The notes under the pieces are model-generated. The model saw only the letters and a program-made list of their open reading frames with translations. It was not told the origin of the DNA and made no database searches. From Lentisphaeria bacterium (lineage in GTDB: Bacteria > Verrucomicrobiota > Lentisphaeria > Victivallales > Victivallaceae): a stretch of 64,000 nt of DNA. This document shows, piece after piece, positions 1 to 6,713 of the stretch; the stretch's first letter is position 1; every line of letters starts with the position of its first letter. The translations under genes and the position numbers were made by a program. The stretch is taken from positions 1 through 64,000 of the forward strand of contig JAFTIA010000104.1 in NCBI GenBank assembly GCA_017457105.1. Direction: 5' to 3'.

Positions 1-137
1 AGCAATCAGCTTGCGATTTTTTCCGGGGCCTTGCGGTTCTGCGTGCGTTCAGCACGCGGAACCCAGCCTCGCAGAGACCAAGTGCACAGCAAATAAATTG
101 CTATATAGAAAAATCAGTCATTGTTTAGTACACAGCC
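1..137 (-). mobile_element. Partial copy of a 344-bp terminal-inverted-repeat element
   Basis: Positions 1-137 are the near-identical reverse complement of the first ~137 bases of the complete element at 22747-23090, ending at 123-137 in the terminal repeat GTTTAGTACACAGCC. Only a few substitutions separate the copies. The rest of the element lies outside the window. No transposase is encoded in the visible part, so it resembles a MITE or other non-autonomous element. Confidence 0.75.
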
Positions 138-147
138 TTTTTTTTTA

Positions 148-176
148 TTGACTTTTGAGCATAAATGTGCTATTTT
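148..176 (+). promoter_or_regulatory. Sigma-70-type promoter of the cation efflux gene
   Basis: TTGACT (148-153), 17 bp, TATTTT (171-176), beginning 10 bp beyond the terminal repeat of the element at 1-137. It would give a leader of about 25 nt before the start at 206. Confidence 0.45.
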
Positions 177-205
177 TTGAGGAATTTTGTAAATCAGGAA
201 TACTT

Positions 206-1378
206 ATGCTGACAACTTTGATATTGAAAACATTTGTTCCCGGCTTCGGAAAATCACTGACTCCGGCGGAACGGGTGCGTTGCGGCATCGTGAGCGGGAT
301 CACCGGTATCGTCTGCAATGTTCTGCTGGCGGTGTTAAAGGTGATCCTTGCCATTGTTTCCGGCAGTATTGCCGTGGCGGCGGATGCAGTGAACAACCTT
401 TCGGATGCCGGTTCCGGCGTGATCGCTGTTGCCGGGTTCCGGCTTTCCAGCCAGCCGCCGGATGCGGAACACCCCTTCGGGCACGGGCGCACGGAATATG
501 TTGCCGCCTTGATCGTGGCGGTGCTGATCGTGGCTTTGGGCGTGAGTTTTCTGAAAGATTCTGTCATGGCGCTTTTCCGGGAACCGGGCGAAGCCGCCGG
601 GAACGGGGTGATCGTCTTTTTCGGTGCCACCATTCTGGTAAAATGCTGGCTTTTTTTCTTTTACCGGAAAGTGGGAAAGTTGATCCATTCCGAAGTGATC
701 CGTGCCGCCGCTTATGATAGTTTGAGCGACTGCATGAGTACGGGCGTGGTGGTCGTTTCCCTTATCGCCGCCCGGTTTACGGATTTTCCGGTGGACGGTG
801 CCGCCGGGATACTGGTGGCCGGCATGATCCTCTGGGCGGGAAGTCAGGTTTTGCGGGAAGCTGTGAGCAAACTTCTGGGCGAACCTCCGGACAAAGAACT
901 GGTGGAGAAAGTCCGGGAAGTGATCCTGGCAAGTCCCGGCATTGACGGCGTGCATGATATCATGATCCACAATTACGGGGAAAACTCCTATTATGTCACC
1001 GCCCATGCGGAAATTTCCTGCGACGGGGACCGCTTTTCGGCTCACGACATTCTTGAAAATGCAGAGATCGCCGCAGCGCAGGCTCTGCCGGTACATCTGC
1101 TGCTTCATGCAGACCCCTATCATCAGGATGATCCGGAAGTCATTTTCTGGCGGAGCCGCATGGAAAATGCAGTGTCTGCATTGAATTGCGAGTTCAAACT
1201 CTACGATTTCCGGCTGATCAAGGAGGGGGATCGTCTTGACGCACTGTCATTTCATCTGCTGGTGCCCCACTCCTACGGGATGAGTGAGCGGGAAGTCCTT
1301 TGTTCGTTGGAAGATGCCATGCAGATCCACCGGCCCGGACTGCGGCTGCAAATCCGCTTTGTACACAGTTTTCTGTAA
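206..1378 (+). CDS. Cation diffusion facilitator (CDF) family metal efflux protein
   Basis: A 390-residue inner-membrane protein of the CDF family, which exports divalent metals (Zn, Fe, Mn, Co) in exchange for protons. The metal-site motif DAVNNLSD lies at residues 60-67, followed by the family hallmark HPFGHGR in the loop after TM2, and by a second site YDSLSD in TM5. The C-terminal ~200 residues contain the usual cytoplasmic ferredoxin-like dimerisation domain (EVILASPGIDGVHDIMIH) plus an extra ~80-residue extension. I chose ATG at 206 because AGGAA lies just upstream; an in-frame TTG at 155 would overlap the promoter. The metal is not predictable. It stands alone between two element-derived repeats. 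Confidence 0.88.
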   Translation: MLTTLILKTFVPGFGKSLTPAERVRCGIVSGITGIVCNVLLAVLKVILAIVSGSIAVAADAVNNLSDAGSGVIAVAGFRLSSQPPDAEHPFGHGRTEYVAALIVAVLIVALGVSFLKDSVMALFREPGEAAGNGVIVFFGATILVKCWLFFFYRKVGKLIHSEVIRAAAYDSLSDCMSTGVVVVSLIAARFTDFPVDGAAGILVAGMILWAGSQVLREAVSKLLGEPPDKELVEKVREVILASPGIDGVHDIMIHNYGENSYYVTAHAEISCDGDRFSAHDILENAEIAAAQALPVHLLLHADPYHQDDPEVIFWRSRMENAVSALNCEFKLYDFRLIKEGDRLDALSFHLLVPHSYGMSEREVLCSLEDAMQIHRPGLRLQIRFVHSFL

Positions 1379-1469
1379 GAGAAGTCATGGGCTTGAATTC
1401 AGTGGATAACATTTGTATATGCCGGCGAAAACCTTGTTTTCAAAAGAATCTGCCAATGTTTTTCTGATT

Positions 1470-1536
1470 GGCTCTGTACTAAACATAGACTGATATTATG
1501 GAGCGCAGACATTCTGGATCGTCAGGCGACGGGTCA
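1470..1536 (-). repeat. 67-bp end fragment of the terminal-inverted-repeat element
   Basis: Matches the reverse complement of the right end of the complete element (about 23024-23090), including the terminal repeat and the segment TGATATTATGGAGCGCAGAC. It abuts the stop codon of the sialidase remnant. Confidence 0.8.
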
Positions 1537-2034
1537 CGGGACCAGTTTTTCCAGATATTCCGCCCGCCATTTCCGGGCGGATTCCTTTCGGGATTCGTAT
1601 TTTGCCTGATCCGCAGGAACAGGAGCTTTGCTGATGATGCGCCCGGAATAGGAATCCTGCCGGGTGAGGACGCCCCGGAGAATGTCTTCCTCGGTGATTT
1701 GCGCCATCAGGATCTCCCGGCAGGTATTGCGGCCCCGGTCGTAAATCACAAAGATCCTGCCGTCTGCATCCACTGCCGCATCCGGGTAGGAGATACTGCG
1801 TTCCGGATTTTCCGCATCATCCAGCAGGAGAGGTTTGGGCCATGTAACGCCGTCATCTTCCGAGAGTTTTGCCACAAGGTTCCGGCGGAAATCGTGGGCT
1901 TCATTGTGGATCAGCAGTACTCTTCCGGAGGGCAGACGCCGGAGAAAGAAACGGCTGCCTGCATTGAGGATACCGGTGTATTCGCCATCGCTCCATGTTT
2001 CCCCCGCCAAAGTGGCGGATTCTGTTTTTACCAG
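1534..2034 (-). pseudogene. 3' remnant of a sialidase (BNR repeat) gene
   Basis: Encodes only the last ~165 residues of the sialidase found intact at 3663-4811, ending in the same residues (YLEKLVP). It retains one Asp-box (SEDDGVTW) and the LIHNEAHDF, ISYPDAAV and IYDRGRN segments. There is no start codon or upstream part: the reading frame enters from the end of the neighbouring hydrolase gene in another frame. It is a broken duplicate and is unlikely to be functional. Confidence 0.85.
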
Positions 2035-3296
2035 CCTTTCCGGTTCAGCTGATTGCGCAGCCAGCAGTACATGGCATCTGCCATCTGCCAAGCCCCGGAA
2101 CTGGTGGTATGCAGGGCATTGATTCCCCGGGCGATAGTGTTTTTTTCCCGGGCGCTGGCGGGACGTTGTCTTACCGGATAACCATGAACCGGGTCGATGC
2201 TTTGATAATAGGGCAGCACAATGATTTCCGGATCATTGCGGTCCGCAACAAACTTTTCCACAGCCGCATTGTAGATCCGCTTGTTGCGCAGAAACTGGTA
2301 ACGGGTCTGCAAACAGCCGTAGTTGGCGCCGTAAGCATCCTGAACCCGGCTGCCGAGCCCGGACTGGCAGATGCCGATCGTAGCGTTGGGCGCGGCTTTC
2401 CGCAATTCGTTGATCACTGCTGTCATGGCAGGCAGGATCTGTTCCTGCATTCTGGCATGGATCTGGTCTTCATTGGCAGAAAAAACATCATTGCCGCCAA
2501 GGTCGATGATGATGAAATCCGGGGCTTTCCCGCCGTTGATCCGGTCAAACCAGCCCTGAACGTCCACCACGACTTTGCCGTTTCTGACATTGAGCAGAGG
2601 GCTTTTCTGCCGGTAATTATCTTTCTGCGCTGCGGTGGAAATGCCGAGATGCTGCATCTGTTCCTTTTCCGCCTGATCCTGAACGCCATTGAATTCATCC
2701 CGGGTATATTTCCACTGGGTCAGGAAAGTGCTCCATGCCCAGCCTCCGTAACTGTCACTGGCGGCCAGTCCCGGCTTGAGGGGGAGGCCGCACCGGTGAT
2801 ACGTTCCCACCGGGGTGTAATGGGTGTAACCGGTCTGGTGCATGGTTTCCATCAGAAACTGGGTGTAGCCGCTGCCGCCGGAGGAGGCGGAAAGCAGTGC
2901 CAGCGTGATTTTCCGTGCAACTTCACGGGCGGGGGCGGCAACTTTGATCACACATTCCGCCCGGTCGATCACGCCCCGGTCATCCCGGACTTCCACGGTC
3001 ATAGGGTAGGACTTTCCTGCATCATCTTTTGTCGGCGTCCAGCACCAGCGGTGATTTTGCAGAACACCTTTTTTGCACCGGACGATATAGGCAAAATTTT
3101 CCGGCACAATGGCGTTGAAAATATTGGCAAAATAGATATTGCTTTCAATTTCCGGGGCCGCGTAGATCACCGGCGGCAGGGAAAGGCGCAGAGGATCGGC
3201 TTCAGCCGCTGCCGGGGCGGCGGCTGATACTGTAAGACAGCCGCAAAGTACTGTCATAACGGAAAAAAAGACTTTACCGGGAAACGTCATTTTCAT
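2028..3296 (-). CDS. Secreted SGNH/GDSL-like hydrolase
   Basis: A 422-residue exported protein with an N-terminal signal peptide (KVFFSVMTVLCGCLTVSAAAPA). An Ig-like segment (~50-120, TVEVRDDRG) precedes an SGNH-hydrolase-like domain, with a Ser-rich nucleophile region (LLSASSGGSG) near residue 130, the block-III motif IIDLGGNDVF, and a late His in NALHTTSSGAWQMAD near the C-terminus. Such enzymes remove acyl groups from carbohydrates. ATG at 3296 is preferred because GGAG precedes it by 6-7 nt; another ATG lies 12 nt upstream. Its last codons and stop overlap the edge of the duplicated sialidase fragment (LVKT region), so the true C-terminus may have been replaced by a residue or two. Confidence 0.65.
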   Translation of the reverse strand: MKMTFPGKVFFSVMTVLCGCLTVSAAAPAAAEADPLRLSLPPVIYAAPEIESNIYFANIFNAIVPENFAYIVRCKKGVLQNHRWCWTPTKDDAGKSYPMTVEVRDDRGVIDRAECVIKVAAPAREVARKITLALLSASSGGSGYTQFLMETMHQTGYTHYTPVGTYHRCGLPLKPGLAASDSYGGWAWSTFLTQWKYTRDEFNGVQDQAEKEQMQHLGISTAAQKDNYRQKSPLLNVRNGKVVVDVQGWFDRINGGKAPDFIIIDLGGNDVFSANEDQIHARMQEQILPAMTAVINELRKAAPNATIGICQSGLGSRVQDAYGANYGCLQTRYQFLRNKRIYNAAVEKFVADRNDPEIIVLPYYQSIDPVHGYPVRQRPASAREKNTIARGINALHTTSSGAWQMADAMYCWLRNQLNRKGW

Positions 3297-3327
3297 AAGT
3301 TGCTCCATTGATCGTTATTGGCTTTCT

Positions 3328-3456
3328 TTATGCTTCACTGAACTCATCAGATCGAATGCGGCTCAATGTACCGGACATTGCCCGGCACCAGCTCCTGCGC
3401 CCGGGCAAGATCCCCCGCGCCAAAGGTTCATTCCAGACATTGGGCAGTTCCGGCAT
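3328..3456 (-). CDS. Short ORF, probably the 5' remnant of a broken gene
   Basis: Forty-two codons (MPELPNVWNEPLARG...) behind a good ribosome-binding site (AAGGAAGGATG) and an excellent promoter at 3497-3525. After residue 15 the frame runs through a G5 run. Adding one G would switch to another open frame reading DLARAQELVPGNVRYIEPHSI followed by a stop, which looks more protein-like. I read this as the start of a gene damaged by a one-base deletion and then truncated. A genuine leader peptide upstream of the hydrolase gene cannot be excluded. No function is recognised. Confidence 0.35.
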   Translation of the reverse strand: MPELPNVWNEPLARGILPGRRSWCRAMSGTLSRIRSDEFSEA

Positions 3457-3496
3457 ATTTACATCCTTCCTTGAATACTGATGTGCTGTCGGATGT

Positions 3497-3525
3497 AATA
3501 TAGGCAGAATGCGAAAAAAATGCAA
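3497..3525 (-). promoter_or_regulatory. Sigma-70-type promoter facing the short ORF and hydrolase gene
   Basis: On the minus strand TTGCAT, 17 bp, TATATT. Transcription would run through the 42-codon ORF into the hydrolase gene at 3296, leaving a ~190-nt leader for the latter. Confidence 0.55.
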
Positions 3526-3550
3526 GTCTGCAGAAGCGTTTCGTCCGCTG

Positions 3551-3592
3551 AAAAAAATCACAACACACACAATTTTAAGCGGTGTTGTGATT
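3551..3592 (-). terminator. Rho-independent terminator of the sialidase gene
   Basis: 11-bp stem AATCACAACAC / GTGTTGTGATT (3556-3566 with 3582-3592), followed on the minus strand by a run of seven T. It lies about 70 nt after the sialidase stop codon, separated from it by the element end fragment. Confidence 0.65.
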
Positions 3593-3597
3593 CATTT

Positions 3598-4163
3598 GGC
3601 TCCGTACTAAACGTAGGCTGATATTATGGAGCGCAGACGATTTTTAATCGCCAGGCGACGGGTCACGGGACCAGTTTTTCCAGATATTCCGCCCGCCATT
3701 TTCGGGCGTATTCCCTTCGGGATTCGTATTTTGCCTGATCCGCAGGAACAGGAGCTTTGCTGATGATGCGCCCGGAATAGGAATCCTGCCGGGTGAGGAC
3801 GCCCCGGAGAATGTCTTCTTCGGTGATTTGTGCCATCAGGATCTCCCGGCAGGTATTGCGGCCCCGGTCGTAGATCACAAAGATCCTGCCGTCAGAGGCG
3901 ATTGCCGCATCCGGGTAGGAGATACTGCGTTCCGGATTTTCCGCATCATCCAGCAGGAGGGGGCAAGTCCATGTAACGCCGTCATCTTCCGAGAGTTTCG
4001 CCACAAGGTTCCGGCGGAAATCGTGGGCTTCATTGTGGATCAGCAGTACCCGCCCGGAAGGCAGGCGGCGTATGAAGAACCGGGACGAGGCATTGAGGAT
4101 ATTGGTGTATTCGCCATCGCTCCATGTTTCCCCCGCCAAAGTGGCGGATTCTGTTTTTACCAG
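3598..4163. repeat. Segmental duplication, copy 2 (element end plus sialidase 3' end)
   Basis: Partner of 1470-2034. Here the sialidase continues intact beyond 4163, so this is the probable source copy. The element end fragment occupies 3598-3664 and supplies the DNA immediately after the sialidase stop codon, including the near-palindrome GACGATTTTTAATCGCC. Confidence 0.85.
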
Positions 4164-4811
4164 TAAAGTACGGGAATCCCGTGCCAGCATCAGGAGAGAA
4201 CCGTCTTTCCGTTCCAGGATCATGGATTCATCAAAGTCCGGATGCTGCTTTTTGCCCGCACGGCAGTTGACCCATGTTTTCCCCTGATCTGTACTGCGGG
4301 CGTACTGGTAATGGTCATGGCACCAGTTGTAGGCGCAGAGGACCCAATCGCCGTTGGAAAGAACGGTGGGCTGTGTACGCAGAAATCCATTGGTGATATA
4401 TTGAGGTTTGTTCCAGACAAGAGTCTCCGCATCCGGGTCTTCGCAGACAACAGCCCACAGAGCCAGATGATCGGGGTCTGTCATTTTCCTGCCGCCGCCC
4501 ATATAACGCTGGGTAATGAACATCCACATGCGTCCGGCGGGATCCAGCCACAGCTGGATATCAATCGCAAGATAATGGCAGGAAAAATCGCTTTCCACCA
4601 CGGCGACGGGGTTGCTCCATGTCCAGCCGTCATCGTTGCTCTGAATAAGCAGATTGTAATTTTCCGGTTCCGCTTCACCGGTTCCGCCGGAGTACCATCC
4701 GGCAAAAAGCCGACCTCCCGGCGTTCGCAGAATGGTGGGACAGCCCTGCCAGAGACGGTGGCGGAGTTGAAATTTTTCTCCGGGCGCAGTATTGACAATG
4801 ATGGGAGTCAT
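3663..4811 (-). CDS. Sialidase-like BNR-repeat protein (exo-glycosidase family)
   Basis: A 382-residue six-bladed propeller-type protein of the sialidase/neuraminidase superfamily. Three Asp-boxes are visible: SNDDGWTW (58-65), STDQGKTW and SEDDGVTW. An early conserved Arg-bearing segment, RHRLWQGCPTI, is present. There is no signal peptide, so it probably acts in the cytoplasm on imported sugars; the substrate need not be sialic acid. ATG at 4811 follows AAGAAAGG and a strong promoter. The same frame remains open upstream into the exchanger gene in another frame, but that is not a fusion. Its 3' third has been duplicated at 1534-2034, and a more diverged relative of the same region is at 24194-24631. 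Confidence 0.78.
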   Translation of the reverse strand: MTPIIVNTAPGEKFQLRHRLWQGCPTILRTPGGRLFAGWYSGGTGEAEPENYNLLIQSNDDGWTWSNPVAVVESDFSCHYLAIDIQLWLDPAGRMWMFITQRYMGGGRKMTDPDHLALWAVVCEDPDAETLVWNKPQYITNGFLRTQPTVLSNGDWVLCAYNWCHDHYQYARSTDQGKTWVNCRAGKKQHPDFDESMILERKDGSLLMLARDSRTLLVKTESATLAGETWSDGEYTNILNASSRFFIRRLPSGRVLLIHNEAHDFRRNLVAKLSEDDGVTWTCPLLLDDAENPERSISYPDAAIASDGRIFVIYDRGRNTCREILMAQITEEDILRGVLTRQDSYSGRIISKAPVPADQAKYESRREYARKWRAEYLEKLVP

Positions 4812-4843
4812 AGAAAAAACCTTTCTTCTTTCATTTTCCCATG

Positions 4844-4872
4844 AATATATCCTTATTTCTGATGATTTGCAA
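4844..4872 (-). promoter_or_regulatory. Promoter of the sialidase gene
   Basis: On the minus strand TTGCAA, 17 bp, TATATT, ending about 33 nt before the start codon at 4811. It sits just after the terminator of the upstream exchanger gene. Confidence 0.65.
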
Positions 4873-4900
4873 ACAAAAAAAGCGGAGCATGCACTCCGCT
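4871..4900 (-). terminator. Rho-independent terminator of the exchanger gene
   Basis: Hairpin AGCGGAGTGCATGCTCCGCT (minus strand, 4881-4900) followed by seven T, 16 nt past the exchanger stop codon. Confidence 0.8.
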
Positions 4901-4915
4901 TTGCCGGCTGGGTTC

Positions 4916-5863
4916 TTACATCGTTCCCCTGATCAGCCAGAGAAGATACACGCTGTAAATTCCCAGCAGGAACCAGCCTTCCCGGCGGTTGATGGAAAAC
5001 CCGGTTCTCATGATCGGGATCAGGATCACCGAGAGAAAAAGCATGACTCCCATATCCGTCATGCTGATCCCCGGCGCATGGATCGGCACAAGAAGCGGAG
5101 CCACCCCGAGGATGCAGAGAATGTTGAAGATATTGCTGCCCACCACATTGCCGATGGCGATATCCGCTTCCCCTTTCCGGGCGGCGACTACCGAAGTTGC
5201 CAGTTCCGGAAGGCTTGTCCCCACTGCTACAATAGTGAGTCCGATAATGGCTTCCGGGACTTTGCACAGATGTGCCGCATACACGGCCGCCTTGACAAGG
5301 AATTTCCCGCCGCCCACCAGTGCTGCCAACCCGCCTGTGACCATGATCACCGCCAGCCAGACCGCAATTTCTTTGGTCTGCATGGATTCCTCTTCTTCCG
5401 CACCGTTTTTGCGGCCGAAATACAAACTTAACAGCGTGTAGGTGATGATCCCTGCAAAAAAGATCGCCCCCTGCCACCGGGTGATCCCGCCCGACATGGC
5501 GTGAAACAGCAGCAGTACAATGCTGGCAATCACCAGAAGCGGCGCATCCGCTTTAAAAAGTTTTTTGTTGACTTTCAAAGGGGAAATCACCGCACAAAGC
5601 CCCAGGATCAGGGCGATATTGCAGATATTGCTGCCGACCACGTTGCCGATACTGACATCGCCGTGACCGGACAATGCGGCATCTGCGCTTACCACCAGTT
5701 CCGGGGCGGATGTCCCGAACGCCACCAGAGTAAGCCCGATGACCAGCGGCGGCACTTTGCATTTCTTCGCAATGGCGACCCCGCCGGTGACCAGCCATTC
5801 CGCTCCGTAATAAAGCAGGCCGATCCCGAGGATACCCATGCAGATATTGACCAGAATTTCCAT
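4916..5863 (-). CDS. Calcium/sodium antiporter (CaCA family, YrbG type)
   Basis: A 315-residue inner-membrane protein made of two homologous halves of five membrane helices. The paired alpha-repeats that build the ion site are clear: LTLVAFGTSAPELVVS near residue 44, with GNVVGSNICNIALILG, and ITIVAVGTSLPELATS-like sequence near residue 185, with GNVVGSNIFNILCILG. The family exchanges Na+ for Ca2+ across the inner membrane. A 33-residue membrane peptide is encoded 22 nt upstream, apparently in the same transcript, and a strong terminator follows. The length is normal for prokaryotic members. Confidence 0.9.
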   Translation of the reverse strand: MEILVNICMGILGIGLLYYGAEWLVTGGVAIAKKCKVPPLVIGLTLVAFGTSAPELVVSADAALSGHGDVSIGNVVGSNICNIALILGLCAVISPLKVNKKLFKADAPLLVIASIVLLLFHAMSGGITRWQGAIFFAGIITYTLLSLYFGRKNGAEEEESMQTKEIAVWLAVIMVTGGLAALVGGGKFLVKAAVYAAHLCKVPEAIIGLTIVAVGTSLPELATSVVAARKGEADIAIGNVVGSNIFNILCILGVAPLLVPIHAPGISMTDMGVMLFLSVILIPIMRTGFSINRREGWFLLGIYSVYLLWLIRGTM

Positions 5864-5885
5864 GGATCTATTCCGTTTTTATGGA

Positions 5886-5987
5886 TTAAAAAAAGGCTTT
5901 ATTCACCGCCCAGACTGCGGCAATAAAGATGATGACCAGAGAATAGCAGACAATATGCTCCCAATGTTTTTTGAAAAATTCTTTCAT
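5886..5987 (-). CDS. 33-residue single-pass membrane peptide
   Basis: ATG at 5987 follows AAGG in AAAAGGTTAAAAA. The product is a short basic N-terminus (MKEFFKKHWEH) and one hydrophobic helix (IVCYSLVIIFIAAVWAV) ending NKAFF. It is encoded 22 nt before the exchanger gene on the same strand, with a plausible -10 box (TATTAT) 23 nt upstream. It could be a regulatory or stabilising peptide of the exchanger, but no family is recognised and this is inferred from position alone. Confidence 0.45.
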   Translation of the reverse strand: MKEFFKKHWEHIVCYSLVIIFIAAVWAVNKAFF

Positions 5988-6009
5988 TTTTTAACCTTTT
6001 TCTGTGTAA

Positions 6010-6038
6010 ATAATACATTTGCGCCACTCCCCCCCCCC
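6010..6038 (-). promoter_or_regulatory. Putative promoter with a G10 tract at the -35 position
   Basis: On the minus strand a TATTAT box (6010-6015) lies before the small peptide and exchanger genes. Counting back 17 bp places the -35 hexamer entirely inside a run of ten G (6029-6038). Homopolymer G tracts in promoter spacers are known sites of length variation in several bacteria; here it is only a suggestion. Confidence 0.35.
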
Positions 6039-6094
6039 GCAGGAATGGGGAACAGGGGATCTTCTGCAACCTTTGCGTGCAGAACAATGGATTT

Positions 6095-6526
6095 TTACGC
6101 AGAAAAAGGTGCCGCCCTTGCCGGAACTGCGGTTTTGAGAAAGAATAAAAGCAGATTTTGCTCTGAAAGCGGGTTCAGGTGTATTTTATTCCAGCTGCAG
6201 GGGAGAACCAGAGCCGTCCGCTGGCAGGGAGTGCAAATTTTGAGAGTGAAATGGGTTTGATTCCGCGCAGATCCCCGGTAGATCCTTTGCAGAAAACCGG
6301 AGGAATTGCCCCGGAGCCGGGTGCCGGAACTGCCGCAGTCAAAGTCTTTAGAGCAGTTCAAAGTGGATTGGAAGATGTCCGTTTGTCTGGAATCATTTTC
6401 CGCCGGAACCGTTACTGCCGCCGTCAGGAAAAAGCCCGCCAGGAGGAGGAGCGCAGAAAAAAAAAGTCCCGCCCGTCCGGAAAGACCGGCATCCCGCACT
6501 TTGCTGATCCACGAAAGAATTTTCAC
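6095..6526 (-). CDS. Doubtful hypothetical protein with N-terminal membrane segment
   Basis: A possible 143-residue product from GTG at 6526 (GGAG 6 nt upstream). The first ~45 residues look real: a basic start and a strong hydrophobic segment (GLFFSALLLLAGFFLTAAV). The remaining ~100 residues are rich in Ser, Arg and Cys without recognisable pattern, and may be read-through of non-coding DNA after a frameshift. No homology is recognised. The rest of the 850-bp stretch between the exchanger and nrdD holds only the small peptide gene, the G10 tract and the nrdD terminator. Confidence 0.3.
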   Translation of the reverse strand: MKILSWISKVRDAGLSGRAGLFFSALLLLAGFFLTAAVTVPAENDSRQTDIFQSTLNCSKDFDCGSSGTRLRGNSSGFLQRIYRGSARNQTHFTLKICTPCQRTALVLPCSWNKIHLNPLSEQNLLLFFLKTAVPARAAPFSA

Positions 6527-6622
6527 CCTGTACTCCAATGAAAAGGATTTCCAACTTTAAGTCAATATATCACAGAACCCGCATTTTGTCAACGCCCCCG
6601 GTATCGGATCGGGATAAGATGA

Positions 6623-6663
6623 CAAAAAATCGTCCGAAATGGAATGGGATCCCAAATCGGACG
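6623..6663 (-). terminator. Rho-independent terminator of nrdD
   Basis: 7-bp stem CGTCCGA/TCGGACG (6631-6637 with 6657-6663) and, on the minus strand, ATTTTTTG after it. It lies about 50 nt after the nrdD stop. A second hairpin nearer the gene (about 6683-6703) lacks a T run. Confidence 0.6.
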
Positions 6664-6713
6664 GAAATGTTTTTTCACTCCCGCCTGATTTACAGGCGGG
6701 GCGGGCGTTCAGT

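Larger units (their letters stand above)
1470..2034. repeat. Segmental duplication, copy 1 (element end plus sialidase 3' end)
   Basis: About 565 bp closely matching 3598-4163. It starts exactly at an element terminal repeat (GGCTCTGTACTAAAC) and runs through 67 bp of element end into the stop codon and last ~165 codons of a sialidase gene. Similarity stops abruptly at CCAG (2031-2034). The copies differ by scattered substitutions and one indel within the small palindrome near 1510. Confidence 0.85.

Noticed and set aside
3663-5477. A possible 604-residue fusion of exchanger and sialidase
   Set aside because: The upstream half is an out-of-frame reading of the exchanger gene; a terminator, promoter, ribosome site and a proper ATG at 4811 separate the two.
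6095-6526. A confident 143-residue protein
   Set aside because: Listed only as doubtful: the C-terminal two thirds look non-coding.
6683-6703. Hairpin CCCGCCTG/CAGGCGGG as nrdD terminator
   Set aside because: No T run follows on either strand; the hairpin at 6631-6663 has one and is preferred.
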